From assembly GCF_014334135.1 (NCBI RefSeq), contig NZ_CP060497.1, positions 5,022,001 through 5,086,000 on the forward strand: a DNA stretch of 64,000 nt, given 5' to 3'. The notes beneath the pieces were generated by a model that was not told the origin of the DNA, searched no databases, and saw only the letters and a list, made by a program, of their open reading frames with translations. Below, one piece after another: positions 36,366-45,558 of the stretch (position 1 is its first letter; every line of letters starts with the position of its first letter). Source of the stretch: Olivibacter sp. SDN3 (GTDB lineage Bacteria > Bacteroidota > Bacteroidia > Sphingobacteriales > Sphingobacteriaceae). Both the position numbers and the translations under genes were made by a program.

Positions 36366-37487
36366 ATGGAGAATAATCAATGGTATGCGCTTCATGAAGT
36401 CTCGGCCATAGCCACACCGACATTGCTGGTGTATTCACAAAGGGTTCAGGAGAACATAACAAAACTATTAGCGATGGCTGGTGGTGATACCTCTAGGCTA
36501 CGTCCACATATTAAAACGTGTAAGTCTCCAGATGCGATAAAAGCAATGATGCAAGCTGGTCTATCCAAATTTAAATGCGCTACGATTGCTGAAGCTGAAT
36601 TGCTGGGAATCTGCGGTGCAACTGATGTATTAATAGCTTATCAACCTGTAGGAGCTAACATTAAAAGATTAATTCAATTAATTAAACAATATCCCGAAAC
36701 AGCTTATGCTTGTTTAGTTGACAACTTCTCGCTTGCTCAGGATCTCGAACAAGTCGCCATTAAAAATAGGCTTACCATAAAAGTATACATAGATGTGAAT
36801 GTGGGGATGAACCGTACCGGTATTGCTCCCGACTATTTATGGGAGTTACTAATCGGATGTTCGTCACTAACCCATTTGGCGCTAATCGGCATCCATTGCT
36901 ATGACGGTCATATCCACGACCACTCATTAGACGACAGACGTGCGAAATGTGAAGCTTATTTTCTACCTATTTTATCGATCACTGAAAAATATGCAAAAGA
37001 TTATGGCCAGGAATTGACGATTGTAATCGGAGGTACACCTACCTTTCCCATACATATAGAACGCTCGGAAAAAAATATAGAATGCAGTCCTGGTACTTTT
37101 GTCTATTGGGATTACGGCTACCAAAACCTTTGCGCAGAACAGCCCTTTTTGACTGCTGCGCTTGTCCTAAGTCGGGTAATCTCTCTTCCCTCTAAAAACA
37201 AAATATGCGTAGATCTTGGTCATAAGGCTGTTGCCGCAGAAAACGAATTGGCTAAGCGCGTCCTTTTTCTCAACGCTCCCGAAGCAAAACCTGTTGCACA
37301 AAGTGAAGAACATTTAGTGCTGGATGTGGGTCAAAACCATTCTTACCAAGTGGGTGATTTTTTATACGGACTACCTTACCATATCTGCCCTACCGTGGCA
37401 CTGTATGAAGAAGCGTTGGAGGTAATTGATCATCAAGCACGAGGCTTGTGGAAGATTCCGGCAAGAAAACGTAAAATAAATATTTAG
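36366..37487 (+). CDS. D-threonine aldolase / D-serine dehydratase-like PLP enzyme
   Basis: A 373-residue fold-type III PLP enzyme of the alanine-racemase N-terminal family. K50 in RPHIKTCK is the expected PLP lysine, and YHICPT near the C-terminus (H339, C341) matches the His-x-Cys metal site of this branch, so a Zn- or Mn-dependent D-amino-acid lyase or dehydratase is likely. The cytoplasmic substrate (D-Thr, D-Ser, hydroxy-D-Asp) cannot be told by eye. It sits between a RidA-like protein and a dipeptidase, 11 and 22 bp away. Confidence 0.9.
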   Translation: MENNQWYALHEVSAIATPTLLVYSQRVQENITKLLAMAGGDTSRLRPHIKTCKSPDAIKAMMQAGLSKFKCATIAEAELLGICGATDVLIAYQPVGANIKRLIQLIKQYPETAYACLVDNFSLAQDLEQVAIKNRLTIKVYIDVNVGMNRTGIAPDYLWELLIGCSSLTHLALIGIHCYDGHIHDHSLDDRRAKCEAYFLPILSITEKYAKDYGQELTIVIGGTPTFPIHIERSEKNIECSPGTFVYWDYGYQNLCAEQPFLTAALVLSRVISLPSKNKICVDLGHKAVAAENELAKRVLFLNAPEAKPVAQSEEHLVLDVGQNHSYQVGDFLYGLPYHICPTVALYEEALEVIDHQARGLWKIPARKRKINI

Positions 37488-37509
37488 AGAAAAGATAAAC
37501 AATAGAAAA

Positions 37510-38586
37510 ATGTTTACGATAGATGCACATCTCGACCTCAGCATGAATGCCCTGGAATGGAATCGCGATTTAACAAGGCCTTTGGAAGAGATAAATGCCC
37601 GGGAGCATGGATTAACAGACAAACCCGACAGAGGCAATGCAGTAGTTTCACTGCCCGACCTGCGTAAGGGCAATATCGGTCTGGTTGTGGCGACTCAAAT
37701 TGCCCGTTTTGTGTCGCGCGATAATCCGTTGCCTGGATGGCATTCACCCGAACAAGCTTGGGCGCAAACACAGGGGCAATTGGCTTGGTATAAGGCTATG
37801 GAAGCAAAAGGTGAAATGGTACAGATTACAGATTTAGCCTCGTTAGAAAATCATCTTCATTTATGGATGCAGGACCCTGCTCCCAGTTCAGCAAAAGCAA
37901 TTGGTTATATCTTAAGCTTAGAAGGTGCCGATTCTATCGTAAATATGGATAATTTGCACATTTCATGGCAAAATGGTTTGCGGGCACTTGGACCAGCACA
38001 TTATGGCCCTGGGAGGTATGCACAAGGAACAGATGCAACGGGTTTCTTGGGGACTAAAGGCAAGGAATTGCTAAGAGAAATGGAACAATTGAATATTATA
38101 TTAGATGCTACGCATCTATGTGATGACAGCTTTTGGGAAGCATTGGATCATTTCAATGGGCACGTCTGGGCAAGTCATAACAATTGTAGAGCGTTGGTGA
38201 ACCATAACAGGCAATACAGTGACGACCAGCTAAAGGCACTTATTGCTCGCGATGCAGTAATTGGTGGTGCTTTAGATGCTTGGATGATGGTACCAAATTG
38301 GCAACGTGGCGTATCTACCCCGCAAGAAATGGCCTGTAGCCTGGATGTATTAATCGATCATCTAGATCATATTTGTCAGTTAGCCGGCAACAGCCTTCAT
38401 GTAGGTATTGGATCGGATCTTGACGGTGCTTTTGGCCGTGAGCAATGTCCCTACGACTTACACAGCATAGCAGATCTACAGCTATTAAAGGAGAAACTAT
38501 CAAAGCGTGGTTACAGTAATTTGGATATACAACATGTTTTTCACGGCAATTGGTTGAGATTTTTAAGGAGAGCATGGGGTAATTAG
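37510..38586 (+). CDS. Membrane-dipeptidase family (M19) enzyme
   Basis: A 358-residue zinc dipeptidase of the renal dipeptidase family. The H7xD9 pair (IDAHLDLS), bridging E138 (LSLEGAD), DATHLCDDSFWE, ASHNNCRAL and GIGSDLDGAFG are the family's metal and substrate blocks. Bacterial members cleave dipeptides including those with a D-residue at the C-terminus. No signal peptide is seen, so it is cytoplasmic. With the D-threonine-aldolase-like enzyme and RidA before it, release and breakdown of D-amino acids is a reasonable joint role. Confidence 0.92.
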   Translation: MFTIDAHLDLSMNALEWNRDLTRPLEEINAREHGLTDKPDRGNAVVSLPDLRKGNIGLVVATQIARFVSRDNPLPGWHSPEQAWAQTQGQLAWYKAMEAKGEMVQITDLASLENHLHLWMQDPAPSSAKAIGYILSLEGADSIVNMDNLHISWQNGLRALGPAHYGPGRYAQGTDATGFLGTKGKELLREMEQLNIILDATHLCDDSFWEALDHFNGHVWASHNNCRALVNHNRQYSDDQLKALIARDAVIGGALDAWMMVPNWQRGVSTPQEMACSLDVLIDHLDHICQLAGNSLHVGIGSDLDGAFGREQCPYDLHSIADLQLLKEKLSKRGYSNLDIQHVFHGNWLRFLRRAWGN

Positions 38587-38592
38587 CTGAAT

Positions 38593-39243
38593 CTATGCTT
38601 GAACATCTACTGGGTCATTAATTGCTTTGTCCCTTTTTCTTGAGGAAAAATATTTTCCTAGATTAATCAATCCCAATATTAATAACACCATAAGAAATAG
38701 GTGTAGCTTGCCCCATAGGTATGCCAAAAAAAAGGCATACAATAACAGGGCAGATGCGTGGCTTTTCTTTTGCAATAACTTGCGCCCGGCAATAATGTAG
38801 ATAACTATAGGCAAAAACAATAAAAAAAAGGCTATAATTGGGGTATTAAAATATTGTACGATTACGTCGATTTTTTTTGATTGAATGACTTCACCTTCTG
38901 ACGACTCAAGTCCATAAAAAGTATCACTATTACCCCTAGAGATATATACTATCAAGTAGCTGTGCGCTTTTAACTCGTTAATCTTAGGACTAGGCAAGTA
39001 AGTTTTATTGATGTAGGCATGTTTATATACTTTACCATTTTTGAAGACAATAGAAATCAACTTTATTTCTCCTTCTGCTGTATACTTCTGCGTAATATGT
39101 TCCACTTCTCCAGCTGTTTTATGGAGCAAAAAATTAGACATTAACCCCTTAACGAAGCCGATGACCACTAAACAGCCAATAAAAACTAATCCAAGTTTAA
39201 TGAAGTTATCTTTCTTTGAGGCTTGCATAGCGATAGAAAACAT
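38593..39243 (-). CDS. Membrane protein of unknown function
   Basis: A 216-residue protein with one N-terminal membrane segment (about 16-34), a roughly 90-residue outside or inside domain rich in beta patterns (about 40-130), and two or three hydrophobic segments at about 133-152 and 165-195, then a basic tail. No family is recognised. It converges with the dipeptidase gene (6 bp between stops). The start could be the second ATG (39228). Confidence 0.65.
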   Translation of the reverse strand: MFSIAMQASKKDNFIKLGLVFIGCLVVIGFVKGLMSNFLLHKTAGEVEHITQKYTAEGEIKLISIVFKNGKVYKHAYINKTYLPSPKINELKAHSYLIVYISRGNSDTFYGLESSEGEVIQSKKIDVIVQYFNTPIIAFFLLFLPIVIYIIAGRKLLQKKSHASALLLYAFFLAYLWGKLHLFLMVLLILGLINLGKYFSSRKRDKAINDPVDVQA

Positions 39244-39357
39244 GATTTAATCGTTAGAATTATCCACCAATTTGTATGGTTATATTCCTTTTACATACAA
39301 ACAATACTTCCTCTTATCTGTTTTATAACCAAAATAAAATCAATAGTACACAATAAA

Positions 39358-39600
39358 ATGACCCACATCGATATGCCCTCGTTTGAGATAGAAGCTATTA
39401 TAAACGGAATCCCACAAAAGGTTACAGTGAAAACAGAAGAAACTACAGACGGTGTGCCGTATTACGTTTGTTCAATTGCAGGCGAACAAGTGTCTGAAAT
39501 AAGAAATGATATCGATGATACGTGGTTACAGCTTTGGGGCAATCTAGACAAACAAAGTGTAAAATCTATCGGAGAAGAAATTGAAAAAGTTCATCATTGA
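39358..39600 (+). CDS. Small hypothetical protein, 80 residues
   Basis: The ATG at 39358 follows an A-rich leader (ACACAATAAA); the frame stays open upstream to 39223, but that part overlaps the start region of the gene on the other strand and looks non-coding. The product is acidic with two beta-type strands (FEIEAIINGIPQKVTVK and PYYVCSIAGEQV). It resembles small conserved hypothetical proteins of Sphingobacteriaceae; no function is known to me. Confidence 0.65.
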   Translation: MTHIDMPSFEIEAIINGIPQKVTVKTEETTDGVPYYVCSIAGEQVSEIRNDIDDTWLQLWGNLDKQSVKSIGEEIEKVHH

Positions 39601-39619
39601 TTGTTTTGCAACGTCAAGC

Positions 39620-39709
39620 CTATCGCCCATGATAAAATACAAGAACAGCGATAATAACAATTAAAATCGCCAAAACCAGCATAGCAATCAATAGAAAAAA
39701 TAGTACCAT
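39620..39709 (-). CDS. 29-residue membrane peptide downstream of acyltransferase
   Basis: A frame of 29 codons starting 13 bp after the acyltransferase stop, on the same strand. The product is one continuous hydrophobic segment (about residues 2-25, Leu/Ile/Val only with two Ala and one Met), then YHGR. Such single-pass mini-proteins are often left out of annotations. The intact long hydrophobic run and tight spacing argue that it is translated; size and low complexity argue caution. Confidence 0.45.
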   Translation of the reverse strand: MVLFFLLIAMLVLAILIVIIAVLVFYHGR

Positions 39710-39722
39710 CTAATCTATTTGC

Positions 39723-40577
39723 TCATAACCAACGTCGATGAGACCATAACCACAATTCGGGATTTTTAACAATAGCTTCTTCCAGTTGCCGATAATATTT
39801 TTGTAGAACAACCAACGGCTTCTCTTCGGCAGCATTGATTGACAGCACGTTAAAACTGTAGCTATAATGATATCTAAGTGTTTTTTTAACATTGAGGAAG
39901 AGTACTGCCGCCCCTATCTTTTCTGCTATTTTTTCAGCCCCTACTTGGACAGCTGTTTCTTGTTTCAAGAACGTAAGGTTGTATTTTGATTTTGCGGGGC
40001 GTTGATCGGCAATGACAATAAACAGTGTGGGCTTTGTCCTTTTTTCCTTTACGATTGTTCGGTATCCTTCTTGCTTAGTCATCAACCGCACACCGTATTT
40101 CTGCCGCATCTTTAACATGCTGTTATGTAAAAAACTGTTCTTTATAGGAGAATAGATAGCTACCACATCGTAATTACTTACGGCTGGCAGTGTATTTATA
40201 TACTCCCAATTACCATAATGAGCAGCCATTAGTACAACATCTCTATGCTGTGCGTAAAGCTCACTTAGCAAATAGAGGTTTTTGTATTTCACAATGGTCC
40301 CGATACTGTTATAACCTAAAGTAGCGGCTAAGAACGGTTCAACGATGAGGTCTGCCATATGGCGATAAAAAGATTTTATTACTCGCTGATTGTTGACCAG
40401 CGAAAAATCACCGAACGATCGCTGAAGATTTTCTGAAATCACTACTTTGCGGTATCTCAATATATATCTAATAAAAAAATATAGTACTTCTGCACATACT
40501 CGATACCCAGCGAAAATGGTTTTGGTTAATACATTTGAAAATTTCAAAGAAATTATGTGAACAGCTATCGTTATCAT
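39723..40577 (-). CDS. LpxL/HtrB-type lipid A acyltransferase family protein
   Basis: With the ATG at 40577 this is 284 residues; the frame could start at a TTG (40607) but the ATG gives a normal N-terminal membrane anchor (ITIAVHIISL). The HX4E motif of the family (H120...E125 in AAHYGNWE) and IADQRPAK are present. The family adds a secondary acyl chain to lipid A (or, in some Bacteroidota homologues, other amphiphiles) at the inner face of the inner membrane. It is divergent from the DinB-like gene. Confidence 0.88.
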   Translation of the reverse strand: MITIAVHIISLKFSNVLTKTIFAGYRVCAEVLYFFIRYILRYRKVVISENLQRSFGDFSLVNNQRVIKSFYRHMADLIVEPFLAATLGYNSIGTIVKYKNLYLLSELYAQHRDVVLMAAHYGNWEYINTLPAVSNYDVVAIYSPIKNSFLHNSMLKMRQKYGVRLMTKQEGYRTIVKEKRTKPTLFIVIADQRPAKSKYNLTFLKQETAVQVGAEKIAEKIGAAVLFLNVKKTLRYHYSYSFNVLSINAAEEKPLVVLQKYYRQLEEAIVKNPELWLWSHRRWL

Positions 40578-40734
40578 ATGTAATTTTTGTTTGTATAGTG
40601 AAGACAACCAAAAGTCACCTCACCCCTACATCAAATTACAATCGCTATATACCTTTCTCTTATTTTTTTCCGTTAATTATAAAATACCAATCATTAGCTG
40701 TTTTCACTGAATTACAAACACTAATACAAAACAT

Positions 40735-41193
40735 ATGAGTAATAACACATATCTTATGGTTTACCTGAGGACATACGTTCTTCGATTGATAAATGATTTA
40801 TCATTGAAAGAACTGAGCACCATACCTCAAGGATTCAATAACAACATTGTTTGGAATGTCGGCCATTTAATTGCTACAGATCAACGGGTATGGTATATGA
40901 GATCTGGACTTACTCCTCCTGTGGAACCTAACTTTATAGCAAGATATCAAAAAGGCACTAAGCCAACGGTTTTTGTAGAGGAAGCAGAGGTTATACAGAT
41001 TAAACAACTATTGTTTTTCAGTTTGGAGCAGTTTGAAGCTGATTTAAACAGTCATTTGTTTGCGGATTATGAAACATGGGCTACGCCTTATGGAAACACC
41101 ATTCATACGATTGAAGAAGCCACAAATTTTCTACCTTTCCATGAAGGGCTTCACATAGGCTGTATTAAGTCTTTAAAACAGCTTGTTAGCTGA
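40735..41193 (+). CDS. DinB-like superfamily protein
   Basis: A 152-residue four-helix-bundle protein with the metal-binding His triad of DinB-like enzymes: H44 (NVGHLIA), H136 and H140 (FHEGLHIG). The family contains thiol transferases (bacillithiol, mycothiol) and many unassigned members. It lies 15 bp before the AraC-type gene on the same strand, so both are probably cotranscribed. Confidence 0.85.
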   Translation: MSNNTYLMVYLRTYVLRLINDLSLKELSTIPQGFNNNIVWNVGHLIATDQRVWYMRSGLTPPVEPNFIARYQKGTKPTVFVEEAEVIQIKQLLFFSLEQFEADLNSHLFADYETWATPYGNTIHTIEEATNFLPFHEGLHIGCIKSLKQLVS

Positions 41194-41208
41194 TAATATT
41201 TGGTCTAT

Positions 41209-42123
41209 ATGAGCAAGACAGAGAGTGTACAGGAATTTTATGCACGTAATCCAAAAGCCAATCCTAGTGGCCTTTCGGTTAACAATGCAAATGGCATTGG
41301 ACATTTTAATGTGTTTTCAAGGGAAAATTGCTTTAGATCAACACCTTATAGCCGTCGTGACTTTTATAAGATTACATTGATTATCGGTTCTGGTAAATTA
41401 TATTATGCCGACAAGTGTGTGGATATCGATAAACCAGCTTTGCTGTTTTCTAACCCATCGACTCCTTATTCGTGGGAGGCGATCAGCGATAAACAAACAG
41501 GATACTTTTGCTTATTTACGCCATCATTCATGCATGCCGAACACCAACATTTTATATTACATCAATCTGCTCTTTTTAAAGTTGGTGGTAACTATGTCTT
41601 TTTTCTAAATCCCCAGCAAGTGATTTCACTTAGTGGTGTTTTTATGCAAATGATAGAAGAAATAAAATCAGATTACATCCATAAATATGATCTCATTCGT
41701 AATTATGTACAGGTCATTATACATGAGGCGCTTAAGATGCAACCTGCAAACACTTATCAACCACATTCATCTGCTGTCCGTATTAGCAACTTATTCGTGG
41801 ACCTTTTAGAAAGACAATTTCCGATTGATAGCCAGGAACGGTCGCTCGAATTAAAAACAGCAAAAGATTATGCTTCAAAACTAGCGATACATGTAAATCA
41901 CCTCAATCGTGCTGTTAAGGAAAACACTGGCAAGACTACTACACAGCATATCAGTGATAGGGTAATCAGGGAAGCAAAAGCGTTATTGATACACTCTAAT
42001 TGGACAATTGCCGAAATTGCCTACAGTTTAGGTTTTTCATATCCGCCATACTTTAATAATTTTTTTAGAAAACATACTAAAATGACCCCAGGCATTTTCA
42101 GAGAGCAGTACCTTCATGTTTGA
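41209..42123 (+). CDS. AraC-family transcription regulator
   Basis: A 304-residue regulator (start at the ATG 41209; an in-frame TTG at 41200 is less likely). The N-terminal part (about 30-180) is a cupin-like sensor; the C-terminal 100 residues contain two helix-turn-helix units (YASKLAIHVNHLNRAVKE and IAEIAYSLGFSYPPYFNNFF), typical AraC/XylS. It lies just before the aldo/keto reductase gene (77-bp gap), which is its probable target, as in many AraC/reductase pairs. Confidence 0.92.
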   Translation: MSKTESVQEFYARNPKANPSGLSVNNANGIGHFNVFSRENCFRSTPYSRRDFYKITLIIGSGKLYYADKCVDIDKPALLFSNPSTPYSWEAISDKQTGYFCLFTPSFMHAEHQHFILHQSALFKVGGNYVFFLNPQQVISLSGVFMQMIEEIKSDYIHKYDLIRNYVQVIIHEALKMQPANTYQPHSSAVRISNLFVDLLERQFPIDSQERSLELKTAKDYASKLAIHVNHLNRAVKENTGKTTTQHISDRVIREAKALLIHSNWTIAEIAYSLGFSYPPYFNNFFRKHTKMTPGIFREQYLHV

Positions 42124-42175
42124 ATATTATAATCTTCTGCTTGATTGTTATAGCAGATGTATATGACTTTCACCT

Positions 42176-42183
42176 TAAATTTG
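42176..42183 (+). promoter_or_regulatory. Putative -7 box (TAAATTTG) of the aldo/keto reductase gene
   Basis: An exact TAnnTTTG match 17 bp before the ATG at 42201, in the gap after the AraC gene. A -33 element is not evident, which would suit an activator-dependent promoter. Confidence 0.35.
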
Positions 42184-42200
42184 TTAAAAACTAAAAAGAC

Positions 42201-43202
42201 ATGAAGTACCGAATATTAAGTAACACAGCTGAAAAGCTATCAGCCGTAGGCTTAGGCTGTATGGGCATGAGCTTTGCCTATGGTCCCTCAGACGATGCGG
42301 AAAGCATTGCTACGCTTCATAAAGCCTTAGACTTGGGAATTAACTTTTGGGACACTGCGGACATGTACGGCAACGGATTAAATGAAGAGCTTATTTCTAA
42401 AGTACTGACCTCAAATAGGAGCAAAGTTTTTATTGCCACAAAGTTTGGTTTTCGCTTCAAAAATGGTGTTGCTGGGCCGAGCGCTGCAGCGGGAACTTAC
42501 TTTGATGGTTCACCAGCGTGGATGAAGGTAGCTGTTGAAAATAGTTTAAAGCGATTGAATATTGATACTATCGACCTGTATTACACCCACCGTGTTGATC
42601 CCAATATTCCGATAGAAGAAACTGTGGGTGCGATGTCAATGCTTGTAAAAGAAGGAAAAGTACGGTATTTAGGCCTCAGTGAAGCTTCAGCGGATTCTCT
42701 CAGGCGAGCACATGCCGTACATCCCATTGCGGCACTTCAAAGTGAATATTCACTCTTAACCAGAGATATAGAAGGTAAAATCCTGCAGACCGCCAGAGAT
42801 TTAAGCATTTCCTTAGTGCCTTATTCTCCATTGGCAAGAGGGCTTGTTACCAATACGCTTGATGTGAATGCACTTAATGAAAGTGATTTTAGAAAAACAC
42901 TTCCAAGGTATAGTGGTGAGAACTTAAAAAACAATCAGTCTTTAGCGCGGGAATTTGCGCTAATAGCCAAAGAAAAAAATATCACCTCAGCCCAATTGGC
43001 ATTAGCCTGGGTGCTTGCGCAAGGAGACGACATTATCCCCATACCGGGAACTAAAAAAAGGAAATATTTAGAAGAAAATGCCAATGCTGTAGAGGTTACT
43101 TTGACAAAGGCGGATTTAGTCAAAATAAAGCAATTGATTGATAAGTATCCCAATGTAGGCAAACGATACAGTGATGGCGCGCTAAAGTTAGTAAATAATT
43201 AA
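42201..43202 (+). CDS. Aldo/keto reductase
   Basis: A 333-residue NADPH-dependent TIM-barrel oxidoreductase. The catalytic tetrad is complete: D51 and Y56 (WDTADMYG), K81 (ATKFG), H130 (YYTHRVD). The C-terminal cofactor block IIPIPGTKKRKYLEEN is also present. The sequence resembles the AKR13/YakC-like group that reduces a range of aldehydes. Substrate is not readable. Confidence 0.93.
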   Translation: MKYRILSNTAEKLSAVGLGCMGMSFAYGPSDDAESIATLHKALDLGINFWDTADMYGNGLNEELISKVLTSNRSKVFIATKFGFRFKNGVAGPSAAAGTYFDGSPAWMKVAVENSLKRLNIDTIDLYYTHRVDPNIPIEETVGAMSMLVKEGKVRYLGLSEASADSLRRAHAVHPIAALQSEYSLLTRDIEGKILQTARDLSISLVPYSPLARGLVTNTLDVNALNESDFRKTLPRYSGENLKNNQSLAREFALIAKEKNITSAQLALAWVLAQGDDIIPIPGTKKRKYLEENANAVEVTLTKADLVKIKQLIDKYPNVGKRYSDGALKLVNN

Positions 43203-43252
43203 ACCTACTATTGTTTTATTCTTTCTATATTGATACTGTATAAGAAAGGTAT

Positions 43253-43293
43253 AAAAAGCAAGCGTGGCATTTGCACGCTACACTTGCTTTTTT
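43253..43293. terminator. Bidirectional terminator between AKR and Hsp20
   Basis: Outer stem AAAAAGCAAG with CTTGCTTTTTTT and inner stem CGTG/CACG around 43262-43277. T runs follow the stem on both strands. It serves the convergent genes ending at 43202 and 43293. Confidence 0.75.
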
Positions 43294-43736
43294 TAAGAAA
43301 TATTAATCAACCGTGGCCCTTTTCTTCTAGCTTCTTCCTTTTTTGGGATGGTTAAACGCAGCAAACCATCCACATATTTTGCTTCAATTTTGTCCTCGTC
43401 CACTACATCCTTTGGGAAATTGAAACTTCTACGAAAAGATTGGTAGCTGAATTCCTTTCTAGAATAACCATTATCCTCTTTTTTTTCCTGTTGCTCTCTG
43501 CTGGAGGATATGGTTAACAGGTTTCCATCCAACTCCACTTTAAAATCCTCTTTTTTCATACCAGGAGCTGCCATCTCTACTTCATAACTATCCGTTGTTT
43601 CCCTAACATTAACAGAAGGGATTGTCGTACTCGTTGAAGAAAAGTTCGCATTTCCCCAGTTAAAAAGATCTTGATTAAGAAAATCATCGAATATAGAGGG
43701 AAAATTATTCCCGCTTCTTCTCATTAGTGACATCAT
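43293..43736 (-). CDS. Hsp20 small heat-shock protein
   Basis: A 147-residue ATP-independent chaperone. The alpha-crystallin domain spans about 38-135 (VRETTDSYEVEMAAPGMKKEDFKV is its start in family terms) and the C-terminal I-x-I anchor is INI (144-146). A strong AAGGAGG site lies 3 bp before the first ATG and 6 bp before the second, so translation may begin at the second Met (43733). It is a single-gene unit. No CIRCE element was seen. Confidence 0.94.
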   Translation of the reverse strand: MMSLMRRSGNNFPSIFDDFLNQDLFNWGNANFSSTSTTIPSVNVRETTDSYEVEMAAPGMKKEDFKVELDGNLLTISSSREQQEKKEDNGYSRKEFSYQSFRRSFNFPKDVVDEDKIEAKYVDGLLRLTIPKKEEARRKGPRLINIS

Positions 43737-43831
43737 AAACCTCCTTTTTTAATCCTTCTATTTAAACCACCAAATAAGGCCACGATTACATTTATAAAAA
43801 CAGTATAAAAAATAAAATGTTTTAGAAGAAA

Positions 43832-45532
43832 TTAATCCACTGATAGTACCTGCTTTTCTTGCATAAGCTCCTCTTTTAACAACTCATAATCAACATCTTG
43901 AACTAAATATTCATTTTGTATAGCTTGTACGGCGGCCAACGCTGCACTCTGACTTAAAATCATAAATACCGGTTCCATTCTAATGGATCCGAACGCGATA
44001 TGCGAACTTGACAAACACACTGGTACCAATAGGTTACCACACTCCTCTTTTTTCGGTAAAATTGATCTGTAAGAAATTTGGTAGGGCTTCTTGGGATGTA
44101 CACCTATATCACCTTCATTCTGCACAAAACCATCAGGCTTGATATAACGCTGTGCGTTATGAGAATCTAATGCATAAGACCCCATACCTATAGGATCTAA
44201 AATTTCCCTTTCACTGAATGTGTCATGTTCTGTCATTACATACATTCCAATCATCCGGCGTGCCTCTCTTACATATATTTGGTGCGGCCAATTGTTATTA
44301 TCTGTAAATTCGTCTTTAGCTAAGCCCCATTGATTCATTTCCTCACGAACATCCTCAGGTACTTTCGGATCATTCGCCAAAAAGTACATCAATCCTTTTT
44401 GATAATCTTCATGATGCTGAACAATCCGTTGTCTTTCCTGGTAACTAGCTTCTGGGTAGTCATAATTTTCACCGATGAAATCTGTACTGAAGGGTCCGTG
44501 GTTATTGGTATCAGTTTTTCTATTGGGAATTTTGTCAAATTTCCGGAACGTTTCCCTCCACCCCGAGGCAAATACTCTCGCCAACAATTCATAGTTTGCG
44601 GAATCATAATTTGCTGGCTTAGGAAAAGGTATACGGTTATCAGGGTGGTTACTCAAAGTCATGCGAAAACAGTAGGCTTGTAAACGATGATCGCCTTCAC
44701 CATATTTACCAGGATCTGCTGATGAAACGCCAAACAGCAGTCCGCTCGTGCTATCACCCTCAATTTTATAAGGGCTGATGTCGTGTTTAAAATAATGGTC
44801 GTGGTGCAAAACGCCCGTTTGAATGCCATTCCATTTTTCATTGTACTCACTATTTGCTTCACGTCCTACATGGTAACTAACACCTGACGCGGCCATTAAA
44901 TCACCTTCATAGCTAGCATCTATAAACATTTTGGCTTTGAAGATTTTGCCATTTAAGGTTTTGAAAGCTGTAATCCTGTTACCATCTTTCTCCACGCCTT
45001 TTTCGCGATCAAGCCACTCATCACGATACACTTTTATTTCATTTTCGTTCACGAAATCTTCAAACACCTGTTCAGCCACATGGGGTTCGAAAATCCACAT
45101 CGTACGGGCATCTCCATCAATCGCAGGTGTACCTTGCCCCATATTGCCGTATTCTTCACGCTTTTCCCACGTCCAGGCTGTACTATCCTGATAATGCAGA
45201 TAAACACGATGATAAAATTCTCGGGAAAGACCACCTATCACCGACTTATCACCTGTATCAGTAAAACCGAGACCGCCGGAAGATAAGCCTCCCAGATGGA
45301 TATCTGGCGAAACCACCAACACGGTTTTACCCGATCTTTTAACTTGAACAGCCGCTGTTACCGCTGCCGATGTACCACCGTAAATAATTACATCCGCTTC
45401 GTGAATTTCACCTTTGTTTTCTGATCTACATGAAAACAAGCAGAGACAGATAACTAAACACAGAAATAAATAGGCTTCACGACAAGCACAACTGTTATAG
45501 GTACGGCTTATCAAAAAAAATTGATTGATCAT
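43832..45532 (-). CDS. FAD-dependent oxidoreductase lipoprotein (PF12831 type), copy 2
   Basis: A 566-residue flavoprotein with a lipobox signal (FSC near residue 35). The FAD-binding start is VIIYGGTSAAVTAAV, followed by HLGGLSSGGLGFTD, the FAD_oxidored family hallmark. The C-terminal block NLLVPVCLSSSHIAFGSIRMEP matches its neighbour. The substrate is unknown; members are often listed as putative xanthan lyase without support. It is the paralogue of the next gene, follows it by 26 bp and is the last gene of the - arm of the second locus. Confidence 0.9.
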   Translation of the reverse strand: MINQFFLISRTYNSCACREAYLFLCLVICLCLFSCRSENKGEIHEADVIIYGGTSAAVTAAVQVKRSGKTVLVVSPDIHLGGLSSGGLGFTDTGDKSVIGGLSREFYHRVYLHYQDSTAWTWEKREEYGNMGQGTPAIDGDARTMWIFEPHVAEQVFEDFVNENEIKVYRDEWLDREKGVEKDGNRITAFKTLNGKIFKAKMFIDASYEGDLMAASGVSYHVGREANSEYNEKWNGIQTGVLHHDHYFKHDISPYKIEGDSTSGLLFGVSSADPGKYGEGDHRLQAYCFRMTLSNHPDNRIPFPKPANYDSANYELLARVFASGWRETFRKFDKIPNRKTDTNNHGPFSTDFIGENYDYPEASYQERQRIVQHHEDYQKGLMYFLANDPKVPEDVREEMNQWGLAKDEFTDNNNWPHQIYVREARRMIGMYVMTEHDTFSEREILDPIGMGSYALDSHNAQRYIKPDGFVQNEGDIGVHPKKPYQISYRSILPKKEECGNLLVPVCLSSSHIAFGSIRMEPVFMILSQSAALAAVQAIQNEYLVQDVDYELLKEELMQEKQVLSVD

Positions 45533-45558
45533 AAATAAAGATTTTTAAAAATAGCTAA

